Shown here: one piece after another, positions 1-7,953 of the stretch
Position numbering within the stretch: position 1 is the first letter of the stretch
Layout of the letters: each line of letters starts with the position of its first letter
Assembly: GCA_964452645.1 (NCBI GenBank)
Contig: CAYVMO010000003.1
Coordinates: 62,001 to 126,000, forward strand
Reading direction: 5' to 3'
DNA from: CAYXTW01 sp964452645
GTDB lineage: Bacteria > Zixibacteria > MSB-5A5 > GN15 > PGXB01
Length of the DNA: 64,000 nucleotides
Translations under genes and position numbers: made by a program
Notes under the pieces: generated by a model
What the model was told of the DNA's origin: nothing
The model's database searches: none
What the model saw: the letters and a program-made list of their open reading frames with translations, nothing else

Positions 1-276
1 TAATAGAAGCCAAAGAAGCAGAACTCCGCTGAAGGCCAAAAAAAGGAATGAAAAAAGTTCCGCCACCAGCGAACCGGCCGAAATCAATCGCGGATAAATC
101 AACCATAAAAAAAGCCCGGCCGCTATAATTAACAAAAAGGTCGTCAGCATTGCCATCCCGAGGAATACTCGAGAATCGGTCTCGGTCGATTCCGGCATCG
201 CTTTTCCGTCCCAGTCCAGCCATTCATCGCCCAGCTTGCGATCGAGGCTCTTTTTTATTGGCTGTGGTTTTGTCAT
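1..276 (-). CDS. Membrane protein of unknown function, N-terminal part
   Basis: An open frame starts at an ATG (276-274) and runs leftward off the window for 92 codons without a stop. The first 35 or so residues are hydrophilic and contain the motif DEWLDWDG. Two hydrophobic stretches follow (about residues 40-62 and 68-92), separated by a short polar loop, so this is a membrane protein with a cytoplasmic N-terminus. I do not recognise the family from this fragment. It points away from the polyamine operon, with nearly 1 kb of non-coding DNA between them. Confidence 0.6.
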   Translation of the reverse strand, partial: MTKPQPIKKSLDRKLGDEWLDWDGKAMPESTETDSRVFLGMAMLTTFLLIIAAGLFLWLIYPRLISAGSLVAELFSFLFLAFSGVLLLWLLL

Positions 277-455
277 AATTCGAATATATATACGCAAGAT
301 AATTCGGTCAATATAGAAAGATAAAAGGCCTATTTCAAATGAGCGTTAATTCATTAATTCCCGGCCATTTGGATTGAAAAATGAAAAAGGGAAAAAATTT
401 TGACTTACGCTGCCAGGAAGGCGAATTACAAATATATTTTTTCGACATAAACTAA

Positions 456-486
456 AAGGAGCTCCACCCTCACTATGGAGCTCCTT
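456..486 (-). terminator. Perfect hairpin, terminator-like on the minus strand
   Basis: AAGGAGCTCCA (456-466) pairs perfectly with TGGAGCTCCTT (476-486) across a 9-base loop. On the minus strand the stem runs into CTTTTAGTTT, a moderate U-tract. On the plus strand it is followed by CATCCCC, with no U-tract. It would terminate a leftward transcript, but no leftward gene lies between here and 1256. Confidence 0.4.
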
Positions 487-1187
487 CATCCCCACCTCAA
501 TTACCCTTCACCGCCATATTATATAAAGAGTAACTAACTTCGAGATATTATAGTATCAATCCTTATGCCAAGATCGGTTCCGGTTTTTTTCATATTTTTA
601 AGCTCCTCGGTGGCAATATGTTAGTTCGACCTTCTGGTATCAGGGGATTGGCGGAATAAAAGCCACCGGACGCAGAAAATGCGCCCTAATATCCGACTGA
701 GACTCCGGTCGATACGCAATGCGCATTATAATAATAAGTTACAAAACACAAAATCTGCGATGGGGCAAAAAGCAGATTTTAACATGCGTCGAATAAATCG
801 TAATTCCGGATTGTCTGATAAATTTCGATGATAACCTGCTGATAAAAGCATACTTATCTATTCAATTGAATAATTACCCGATTAATAGAAAGCAATTTAA
901 TTTCCTCCTCAAACTGCCTCTCTCTTAATTCATTAAATAAAAATATGTTGCGGATGCAAGCGTCGGCCATGGTCTCTTTTCGGCGTTGCCGATGACAAAA
1001 ATTTTCGATTTAATTAACTTCCGTACCGGAAATATGCAAGGGCCGAATTATACAAAAGTCGAGTTTAGCAAACAGTAACTATCTGTATAATAAACTGTTA
1101 TTTGAATTATTGTTGATATAATAATCCATTATCCGATTATATGTAAAAAATATTTTAACCTTCTTAACATTAGGATCAACTTTTTAC

Positions 1188-1216
1188 TTGACAGACAGTA
1201 ATCAATTTATAAAATA
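1188..1216 (+). promoter_or_regulatory. Candidate sigma-70 promoter of the polyamine operon
   Basis: A perfect -35 hexamer TTGACA (1188-1193) is followed 15-17 bases later by an AT-rich -10 (TATAAA or TAAAAT within 1209-1216). The ATG of the XRE-cupin regulator is about 40 bases downstream. An imperfect palindrome, AACAGT...ACTGTT (about 1070-1105), lies upstream and could be an operator, but that is only a guess. Confidence 0.5.
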
Positions 1217-1256
1217 GGGATACTTTATTAAACTTTTAAGAGGCTTTTGCTAAACT

Positions 1257-1799
1257 ATGAAGCTTGAGATCGGACAAAAAATAAAGGCTTTGCGTCAGGC
1301 GTCGGAATTAACACAATCGGAACTGGCCGCACGAGCGCGATTAACCAAGGGATTTATTTCCCAGTTTGAGAGAGATCAAACTTCCATCTCGCTCGACTCG
1401 CTTCTGGATATTCTCGATGCCCTCGGCATTACGATAACGGAATTTTTCGGTGATCTCGGCCAGGCGCGCAAAGTGTTTTCTCCCAGGGACAGGATATCCG
1501 TCGAAGAAAAAAAGGTTAGCCGTTTCGAAATCCTTATTCCGGGGAGTACCAATAATCTGATGGATCCTCTTATGATAAGTCTCGAACCGGGGGAAAAGCT
1601 TGATAAAGACGGACCGCACGCCGGAGAAGAATTCGGCTATGTGTTTTCCGGGACTTTGACGCTGGTTTTCGGCAAGAAAACACATAAAGTGCCGCCGCGG
1701 CATTGTTTTTATTTCGAGGCTGATCAGTCGCATCAGTTAATCAACTGGGGGAAGGCTAAGGTCAACTTTTTGTGGATAACATCGCCGCCGCAGATGTAA
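1257..1799 (+). CDS. XRE-family transcriptional regulator with cupin domain
   Basis: This 180-residue protein has an N-terminal XRE-type helix-turn-helix (about residues 6-62, with TQSELAARARLTKGFISQFE as recognition region) and a C-terminal cupin_2 barrel (about 105-172, motif HAGEEFGYVFSG). The architecture is that of PuuR-like and other small-molecule-sensing repressors. Because it is the first gene of a polyamine biosynthesis operon (speD begins 33 bases after its stop), I infer that it senses polyamines or their precursors and controls its own operon. Domain calls are strong; ligand and direction of control are inferred. The ATG is preceded by a weak AAGAGG ribosome site. Confidence 0.9.
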   Translation: MKLEIGQKIKALRQASELTQSELAARARLTKGFISQFERDQTSISLDSLLDILDALGITITEFFGDLGQARKVFSPRDRISVEEKKVSRFEILIPGSTNNLMDPLMISLEPGEKLDKDGPHAGEEFGYVFSGTLTLVFGKKTHKVPPRHCFYFEADQSHQLINWGKAKVNFLWITSPPQM

Positions 1800-1832
1800 A
1801 GGAAAACCTTTTGAGTAAGGAAGGGAAACGAT

Positions 1833-2246
1833 ATGAAAATACTCGGACGTCACCTGGTCGCGGAACTTTCCGATTGCAATGCAAGAGTTTTGAATGACTT
1901 GCCGGAACTTAAACGTTCTCTGCTGGAGGCGGCCCGACGATCGGGGGCATTGGTTGTCGACTCTGTTTTTCATCGATACAATCCCCAGGGTCTATCCGGT
2001 ATCATCATAATTGCCGAGTCGCACCTTTCCATTCATACCTGGCCGGAGTATAATTATGCTGCGATCGATTGTTTTACGTGCGGCACAAGTGTCGATCCAT
2101 ATAAAGCGATAGAATTTATGAAAGACGCGCTGTCGTGTAAGTCCGTAAAAGTGCGGGAGCTAAAACGCGGAATTCCCTCTGATTCGGATAGCATAATCGC
2201 TCATAAAACGGAAGCCCGGAAAATAACGGCAATCGTTCATGATTAA
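1833..2246 (+). CDS. speD: S-adenosylmethionine decarboxylase proenzyme, class 1B
   Basis: AdoMet decarboxylase makes the aminopropyl donor (decarboxylated SAM) for spermidine synthesis. At 137 residues it has the length of the short bacterial class (SpeH type). The processing site is visible: Glu62-Ser63 within AESHLSIHTWPE. Ser63 becomes the pyruvoyl cofactor after self-cleavage, and His68 and Cys83 (FTCG) match the catalytic residues of the family. It is preceded by GGAAGG-type ribosome-site bases and sits between the XRE-cupin regulator and a PLP decarboxylase, with the matching aminopropyltransferase further down. Confidence 0.97.
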   Translation: MKILGRHLVAELSDCNARVLNDLPELKRSLLEAARRSGALVVDSVFHRYNPQGLSGIIIIAESHLSIHTWPEYNYAAIDCFTCGTSVDPYKAIEFMKDALSCKSVKVRELKRGIPSDSDSIIAHKTEARKITAIVHD

Positions 2247-2267
2247 AATTGGAAGGGAGCACAAGTC

Positions 2268-3431
2268 ATGATTAAGGCGGTTGATATTCGTGAACCCGGC
2301 CGTGTGAATAATTTATTGCGTGGGGAATTAGCGAAAATCGGTCGATTTTTTGAGAAGTCGCCCATTAAAACGCCGCTATTGATTATCTCGCGATCGAGTA
2401 TCAGAAAAAATCTGTCGGACCTGGCTCGGGCTCTGCCCGGTGTTGCCATTCATTATGCGGTTAAATCGAATAATTACGCGGCGATTCTCGAGGAAGTTTC
2501 CAGATGTGGTCATAGTTTCGATGTCGCATCGTACCGCGAACTGCAATCGGCGGTAGAAGCCGGCGGCCGGGCCGGAGATGTAATACATTCGCATCCGGTC
2601 AAATCGATTCAGGAGATTGAATATGCCTGTTCGGCAGGTGCTCGCTTATTCGTAGTCGATAATCCGGATGAAATCGAAAAATTCAAATCTTTTGCCGGAA
2701 AAGTCAAGTTGCTGATTCGTTTCAAAGTTGACGATAGCAGTGCTATCGTGAATCTATCATATAAATTCGGTTGCGAGCCGGGCGAGGTTCTTCCACTGGC
2801 TGAAAGAATGAAAGGGCTCGGGATAGATTATTATGGTCTGACTTTTCATGTCGGCAGCCAATGTTTAAATAATAATGTCTATATCAAAGCAATAAAGACA
2901 GCCTCTGGTTTGATTGATAAACTGAATAAGAATAATTTTGCGACAAGATTGCTCGATATCGGCGGCGGTTTCCCCGTTTCATACACCGATACGGCACCGG
3001 CAATCGGCCGCTTTGGTCGTCCGATTGTCGCATGCCTGAAGAAAAATATCGATTCGAATATACGCCTTATCTGCGAACCGGGTCGTTTTATTTCGGCGAC
3101 GGCCGTCATTCTGGTTACGTCGGTAATAGGAAAATCGATCCGGTCGGGCAAGCCATGGTATTTTCTTGATGACGGTCTGTACGGTTCTTTTTCGGGGCGT
3201 CTATATGACCATTGTCAGTATCAGGTTTTGACCAACCGCAATACGACCTGGAAACGCTCGGTTTTGGCGGGGCCGACGTGTGATTCCTTCGATGTGATAT
3301 ACAGGGATATTTTATTGCCGCCGCTTGAGGTCGGTGATGTTTTATCGTTTCCCGCCATGGGTGCCTATTGCTCGGTATCGGCGTCGTCATTCAACTGCCT
3401 GAAGGGAGCCGAGTACATTGTCATCGACTAA
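2268..3431 (+). CDS. Ornithine/lysine decarboxylase-like enzyme, alanine-racemase fold
   Basis: This 387-residue enzyme belongs to the group IV (alanine racemase fold) PLP decarboxylases. The PLP lysine is Lys66 in HYAVKSN; HVGSQ at 194-198, the glycine loop GGG at 232-234, EPGR at 270-273 and the catalytic GPTCDS with Cys338 are all present. The Cys-Asp pair is typical of ornithine decarboxylases rather than diaminopimelate decarboxylase. Next to speD and speE it most likely makes putrescine from ornithine. Lysine decarboxylase or a mixed specificity cannot be excluded from sequence alone. Its last 14 bases overlap the start of speE. Confidence 0.9.
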   Translation: MIKAVDIREPGRVNNLLRGELAKIGRFFEKSPIKTPLLIISRSSIRKNLSDLARALPGVAIHYAVKSNNYAAILEEVSRCGHSFDVASYRELQSAVEAGGRAGDVIHSHPVKSIQEIEYACSAGARLFVVDNPDEIEKFKSFAGKVKLLIRFKVDDSSAIVNLSYKFGCEPGEVLPLAERMKGLGIDYYGLTFHVGSQCLNNNVYIKAIKTASGLIDKLNKNNFATRLLDIGGGFPVSYTDTAPAIGRFGRPIVACLKKNIDSNIRLICEPGRFISATAVILVTSVIGKSIRSGKPWYFLDDGLYGSFSGRLYDHCQYQVLTNRNTTWKRSVLAGPTCDSFDVIYRDILLPPLEVGDVLSFPAMGAYCSVSASSFNCLKGAEYIVID

Positions 3432-4329
3432 AAGGGGCACGAAAGTCCCGGATACATATATCGTCGAATCTTCCATGGAAAATCTCTGGAATGTCTGGTT
3501 TACCGAATTGCATCTGGGCAACAGCGGGATTACGGTCAGGGTCAAACGGTTGGTGGAATCGACTCAATCCGGATTTCAGCGAATCGACGTTCTGGATACC
3601 GAGGATTTCGGCAAAATGCTGGTGTTGTACGGTTCGATTATGGTAGCCGAGAACGATCTTCATTCTTATAATGAAATGATCACGCATGTTCCGCTGTTTA
3701 CGCATCCGGAGCCGGACAAAGTGTTGATAATCGGCGGGGGAGACGGCGGCGCGCTGACAAATATTATGAAACACCCGGAAGTCAAAAAAGCGGTGATGTG
3801 CGAGATCGATCGGAAAGTAGTTGAGATATCGAAAAAATATTTCCCGAAGATCACTAAAGGATTTGCCGACAAACGGGCGAAAGTCGTTTACCGCGACGGG
3901 CAGGAATATATTAAAAAGACCAAAGAGAAATTCGATATCATAATTCTTGACCTGTCCGATCCGATCGGCCCGGCGGCCGAGCTTTTTCAGAAGAATTTCC
4001 ATAAAAAAGTCTACAGCAAGCTCAACCAGGACGGTATCATGGTGGCGCAGTCGGAATCGCCGTACTATAATGAAACGACGGTCAGAAATATGTATCGCAA
4101 TCTGCGGGAGATTTTTCCGATTGTTAAGATGTACACCGCCTATGTGCCTATTTATCCGTCATGTTTCTGGTCATTTGCATTTTGCTCGAAGAAATATCAT
4201 CCGATCATTGATTTTGATATTGATCGGTACAAGAAGCTGAAACTGAAAAACAACTATTACAATCTCGATATGCACATCGGCTCATTCGCCCTCCCTGAAT
4301 TCGTCAAGAAATTCATCGGCGATAAGTAA
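3418..4329 (+). CDS. speE: Spermidine synthase (polyamine aminopropyltransferase)
   Basis: SpeE transfers the aminopropyl group of decarboxylated SAM to putrescine. The 303-residue protein shows the Rossmann SAM loop IIGGGDGGAL (106-111 glycine cluster), the acidic CEID after strand 2, and the DLSDPIGPA signature carrying the catalytic Asp. The start is a TTG inside the end of the decarboxylase gene, preceded by GAAGGGAG about 9 bases upstream; the overlap suggests translational coupling. This is the last gene of the operon and a terminator follows. Aminopropyl acceptor specificity (putrescine or agmatine) is not decided by sequence. Confidence 0.96.
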   Translation: MSSTKRGTKVPDTYIVESSMENLWNVWFTELHLGNSGITVRVKRLVESTQSGFQRIDVLDTEDFGKMLVLYGSIMVAENDLHSYNEMITHVPLFTHPEPDKVLIIGGGDGGALTNIMKHPEVKKAVMCEIDRKVVEISKKYFPKITKGFADKRAKVVYRDGQEYIKKTKEKFDIIILDLSDPIGPAAELFQKNFHKKVYSKLNQDGIMVAQSESPYYNETTVRNMYRNLREIFPIVKMYTAYVPIYPSCFWSFAFCSKKYHPIIDFDIDRYKKLKLKNNYYNLDMHIGSFALPEFVKKFIGDK

Positions 4330-4353
4330 TATTTTCTTCCCGAAATTTGATAA

Positions 4354-4388
4354 AAAAGCCGGCCAAATTTAATCGACCGGCCCTTTTC
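4354..4388. terminator. Bidirectional terminator between speE and the serine hydrolase gene
   Basis: A hairpin built on AAGCCGG / CCGGCCC around an AT-rich loop lies between two convergent genes. It has AAAAAA on its left side and TTTT on its right, so either strand reads a stem followed by a U-run. Confidence 0.65.
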
Positions 4389-4411
4389 TAAAGCCCATAC
4401 GTGGTTAGGTG

Positions 4412-6187
4412 CTAATTTCTCAGCGGCGCCCCGCAAGCAGTTAGCCATTCTTCACAGGTAGCCGGTGACGGGCCTTCCAGATACAAATAACTGATTAAAA
4501 ATGTGACGTCGAAAATATTACAGGTGCAATCGTTATTCGGATCACCGTTGCATAATTCATACGGTGTCGGGGGCATACCTTCCAGATAAAGATAGCCGAT
4601 TATACCGGTTATGTCGAAAATATTTATGACACTATCGCCGTTCATATCACCAGGTACGCATTCATTAAGGGGACAGGGATCACAGACATCGCCTGTTTCA
4701 TCACCGTCACTATCGGCCTGATCGGCATTGGCTGAATCGGGGCAGTTATCACAAGCGTCACCTATACCATCCAGATCATTGTCTGACTGGTCAGAATTAG
4801 CCAAATTCATACAGTTATCGCAGACATCACCGATACCGTCAGCATCGATATCCTCCTGACCGGGATTATAGTCGTAAGGGCAATTATCCAATCCGCCGAC
4901 AATGCCATCGAGATCGGGATCTTTGGCGAAACCGGCAAGAGCGGTTGCAATAACTGAGGCTCCATCGTCCGAACTTCCGTTGGTCAATTCGACAAAACCG
5001 GAGTTTTCATCCGGATTAAAAAGCATCCATGTCTTGCACCCCGGATTCCAACTACCGGTATGACCCCAATATTGCCAGTTATTTGCCTCGTCATATACTT
5101 TCCACCAGCCCAGATTATATGCCTGATAACCAGAATCATCTGAGGGAGTAGCCGGATATTGAATCGTCATCATTGTATCGATGGTCGCGCTTTCAAGTAT
5201 TCTGACGCCGTTGAGTTCGCCGTGCAGCATGAAAGCCATTAAATGTCTCGCCAATTGAATCGAGCTGGTTCTTAATTGACCGCAGGGGTAAATAGGTATC
5301 CCCAGGAATCCGTAGTCGGTATAATAGCCGGAAGAGTAGTCGTATTGGTGGGCAATATTACTGGTATTAAGATTGGCCAGAAACCAGGACGTTTCATTCA
5401 TCCCCAGGGGACCAAACAATGAATCCTGACAGTATTGTTCAAATGAGGTAGTTATGCCGCTATCAATAACAATGCGCTCTATAATATATCCGGCCAATCC
5501 ATAGGCAATATTGCTATATCGAAAAAAAGTGCCGGGCGGATAACCCAGATAGTTTGCCATAGAATAATTGGCGCCGGAAGGATCCAGATAATCTTCCAGA
5601 TATTGACCAAGTGGATTAGGATAATCATAACCCCAAACGTGGTCGGGCCACCATATTTCATCCCGACGGTCAATACTTGACGTATGGCATAAAATCATTC
5701 GCATAGTGATTATTGAATCCGGGTAATATGGATTGACAACACTGAAGGGAATATAATCATTAACGTCGGCGTCAAGGTCGAGATACCCGTTTTCCCACAT
5801 CTGCATGGCGGCGTTGGCAACAAATGTTTTTGATATCGAAGCCAATATAAACAGGGTAGTATCGGCAACCGGATTAATGTTTATTTGTCCCCATCCAAAG
5901 TCCCTCGTCCAGACTATCTGGCTGTCCTTAACCACTGCTACGGCGATACCCGGAATATGGTAGTTTACCATCGTGGCCTCAATCAAAGCAATCAATTCGG
6001 TCGAATCATAGACAATAAACGGATTATCCCTGGCTTTACTTAAAAATGCCCTGTTCATTTCGAGTTCATCGGTATAAGGAGAATACTCATTTTCATCAAT
6101 ACTGGCGGGCACCACGATTTCGGGGTTGAATAAAGCCAGAATGACCGCAAATGTTAAGACGACAGTCAAAAATTTTTGGGCGGACAT
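4412..6187 (-). CDS. Exported serine hydrolase (beta-lactamase/class C family) with thrombospondin-3 and dockerin repeats
   Basis: A 591-residue protein with an N-terminal hydrophobic export segment (6-24). The hydrolase domain (about 60-420) has the three penicillin-binding/class C motifs: Ser117-x-x-Lys120, Tyr224-Ser-Asn226 and His376-Thr-Gly378. It is therefore probably an active esterase, D-aminopeptidase or similar; the substrate is unknown. Residues 423-510 are Asp-rich thrombospondin type-3 calcium repeats (DNCP, DADGIGDVCD). Residues 513-572 hold two dockerin-like repeats (GDMNGDSVINIFD and GDPNNDCTCNIFD). The tail CEEWLTACGAPLRN is nearly the same as that of the 1358-residue protein at 56747. 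No T9SS sorting domain is present. Confidence 0.88.
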   Translation of the reverse strand: MSAQKFLTVVLTFAVILALFNPEIVVPASIDENEYSPYTDELEMNRAFLSKARDNPFIVYDSTELIALIEATMVNYHIPGIAVAVVKDSQIVWTRDFGWGQININPVADTTLFILASISKTFVANAAMQMWENGYLDLDADVNDYIPFSVVNPYYPDSIITMRMILCHTSSIDRRDEIWWPDHVWGYDYPNPLGQYLEDYLDPSGANYSMANYLGYPPGTFFRYSNIAYGLAGYIIERIVIDSGITTSFEQYCQDSLFGPLGMNETSWFLANLNTSNIAHQYDYSSGYYTDYGFLGIPIYPCGQLRTSSIQLARHLMAFMLHGELNGVRILESATIDTMMTIQYPATPSDDSGYQAYNLGWWKVYDEANNWQYWGHTGSWNPGCKTWMLFNPDENSGFVELTNGSSDDGASVIATALAGFAKDPDLDGIVGGLDNCPYDYNPGQEDIDADGIGDVCDNCMNLANSDQSDNDLDGIGDACDNCPDSANADQADSDGDETGDVCDPCPLNECVPGDMNGDSVINIFDITGIIGYLYLEGMPPTPYELCNGDPNNDCTCNIFDVTFLISYLYLEGPSPATCEEWLTACGAPLRN

Positions 6188-6656
6188 GCTAAACCTCCTT
6201 AAAATAGTTTAAATCGTTTGAGCAATATATTCATTCTTATATCTATCCATCCGACACCTCGGAGTCAGGCGAAGCGGATTATTCAGTTTTAAAGAACTCT
6301 ATTCGATAACTTTGAAACACTGCCCACATCGTGTCCGCCACGAGTAGTATATTCGTAAGACTTAATCTAAATATGAACATGCCTAAATATTAACATGCCA
6401 AGATGTCAAACCTTACAATAATATTATTATATTAAGTTTACTCATTTTGTCAATAAAAAAATCAGCTGTAAGATGGACGGGCGGTAAAATAAAATCCCCA
6501 TGAAATCAAAGTTGAACCCGCCTCCCGGACCATATTTATAAATACGATGCTATTAAGTGGCGGCAGGAATTCTTCTTGATGCCCTGGCAGGAAAGATTTC
6601 GCCGTTGCTGTACGTCCTCGCTTACCGGTCAACCACAACATAAGAACCCACCGCCC

Positions 6657-6690
6657 GGCGGGGAAGGAAAAGAAATTGGCTTGCCCCGCC
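6657..6690. repeat. Inverted repeat GGCGGGG/CCCCGCC
   Basis: GGCGGGG (6657-6663) pairs with CCCCGCC (6684-6690). A closely related GC-rich palindrome occurs at 30044-30064. Confidence 0.5.
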
Positions 6691-6816
6691 CCTGTCAGGA
6701 GCGCAGGGCTCACTGACCTACGCCCCACCACCCTTTATAAGTTGCGCCGAGATTGCCGCGCCCTCATCCCCGTCGAAACGGGGAATTCGGGCTCGCAATG
6801 ACGTTTTAAAGATTTT

Positions 6817-6842
6817 GTTGGTGCGCGGAGACGTGCACCAAC
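6817..6842. repeat. Short palindromic intergenic element
   Basis: GTTGGTGC (6817-6824) pairs perfectly with GCACCAAC (6835-6842). It resembles the outer arms of the elements at 9173 and 10255, which also begin GTTGG and end CCAAC. Confidence 0.55.
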
Positions 6843-6858
6843 CACGAATGAAAATGAA

Positions 6859-6885
6859 GGGGGCAGACGAGGGCGTCTGCCGCCC
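6859..6885. repeat. Short palindromic intergenic element
   Basis: GGCAGACG (6862-6869) pairs perfectly with CGTCTGCC (6874-6881), flanked by GGG on the left and CCC on the right. A relative lies at 32121-32148. Confidence 0.6.
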
Positions 6886-7013
6886 ACAGAATGAAGCCAT
6901 TTTTATCGTACGCATGAAAGCACGCCGACCGCAAATGGAATGAATTATTCGTGCAGGGATAAAAAAAGGGTCGAGAAATTTCCCGACCCCGGATCAATCG
7001 AGAGTTGTTTACT

Positions 7014-7760
7014 TTATGGGCCGGAGGGCGAGGGAGTATCAAGTTCGGTTTTTTCGTAGCCCTGAGGGACGTCGTAGCCGCCGGGAGGCGAGGCCTCCTT
7101 AATTTCAAAAACGTTGATGGTACGTTTCATCTGATTGCCCATTATATCAGCGGTGATTGTGGTTTGAATGGGAATACCCTTAAGTTTCTTCATCTCTTTC
7201 ATAAGATCTTCATAACCGGGGAACTGGCTCATCATGGCATTGCTCGCCTGTTGAAACATTTCGTAGTCGACTTTTACATCCTCGGTGGCCCAAATCTCCT
7301 GTTTCATGTCAACCATGCCCAGTTTCAAGTCCACATTGTATTTCCTGCAGTTCCAATCATTAATCTTTTTGGTTTCATCGGTCGGTGTCACGGTGGCTTC
7401 GACCTTCATCATCTGCAGCGAGGGATTATTTTTTACCGACCCGGGATATTTACTATCTTCGTCCCTGGGCTTTAATGAAATCTCGCCGTAACTTTTGGCC
7501 CTATGATTGATGACATAGGCTGTGGCATCGTCCATGTGAACGATAAAAGAAACCGTATCGCCTTTATCGACGCGAGCGCGATTTTCGGTCATCCAGGCGA
7601 CGCTGGTGTCGGTATGGGCGGGTGATGTGCGGCCCATCATCTCCACCGCATCCATGTGTTCGGCCTGTTTGATCATAGTGTCGGCGACAAGCAGCGCCGG
7701 ACATACGAACAAAATCGCAGCAACCACGATGGTACGACCGAAATTGAATCCTGTTTTCAT
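7014..7760 (-). CDS. Exported protein, possibly DUF4412-like
   Basis: A 248-residue protein with a cleavable-looking signal peptide (FGRTIVVAAILFVCPALLVA). I chose the ATG at 7760 because AAGGAG lies about 8 bases upstream; an ATG 13 codons earlier lacks such a site. The mature part is a soluble beta-rich domain (AWMTENRARVDKGD; later DWNCRKYNVDLK, VEVTTEIWAT-like segments), then a Met/Lys-rich stretch and a Pro/Ser-rich C-terminus. The pattern of a readout of metal- or lipid-like 'fixed form' with a text on Cys-containing strand resembles DUF4412 proteins from memory only. Function unknown. It is isolated between two gaps. Confidence 0.7.
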   Translation of the reverse strand: MKTGFNFGRTIVVAAILFVCPALLVADTMIKQAEHMDAVEMMGRTSPAHTDTSVAWMTENRARVDKGDTVSFIVHMDDATAYVINHRAKSYGEISLKPRDEDSKYPGSVKNNPSLQMMKVEATVTPTDETKKINDWNCRKYNVDLKLGMVDMKQEIWATEDVKVDYEMFQQASNAMMSQFPGYEDLMKEMKKLKGIPIQTTITADIMGNQMKRTINVFEIKEASPPGGYDVPQGYEKTELDTPSPSGP

Positions 7761-7953
7761 CCGTTTCTCCTTAAAATTGATATGTTTAAAATGATACATT
7801 TGTCAGCTTATTTAGTTCCTGTGTTTCCCGTTCTTTCATCTACCGTAGATTAGCATAAGCCCGATATTAAGTCAATAATAAAAATTTTTATCGATAGATT
7901 ATGTTTTATTGTCTATTATATTTGCAGATAAATTGAAATGTTGATGTCGCGCA

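Larger units (their letters stand above)
277..1256. other. Long AT-rich intergenic region with several hairpins, no gene seen
   Basis: No convincing coding frame occurs on either strand. The stretch holds a perfect 11-bp hairpin at 456-486, a nested hairpin at 665-719 (ACCGGA/TCCGGT enclosing CGCA/TGCG) and a 9-bp hairpin at 750-780 (AAAATCTGC/GCAGATTTT). From about 1060 it becomes strongly AT-rich and leads into the promoter of the XRE regulator. It could encode a structured RNA on the minus strand, but this cannot be decided from one sequence. Confidence 0.5.
6188..7013. other. Intergenic region rich in short inverted repeats
   Basis: About 825 bases without a convincing gene. Minus-strand open frames here have no ribosome sites and are composed of repeat sequence. 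Visible elements are GGCGGGG/CCCCGCC (6657-6690), CCCCGTCGAAACGGGG (near 6767-6783), GTTGGTGC/GCACCAAC (6817-6842) and GGCAGACG/CGTCTGCC (6859-6885). Such elements recur in other gaps of the window. Confidence 0.6.

Noticed and set aside
6462..6915. Open frames on the minus strand upstream of the serine hydrolase
   Set aside because: They lack ribosome sites, run through palindromic repeats and give low-complexity products with many Arg, Pro and Phe residues.
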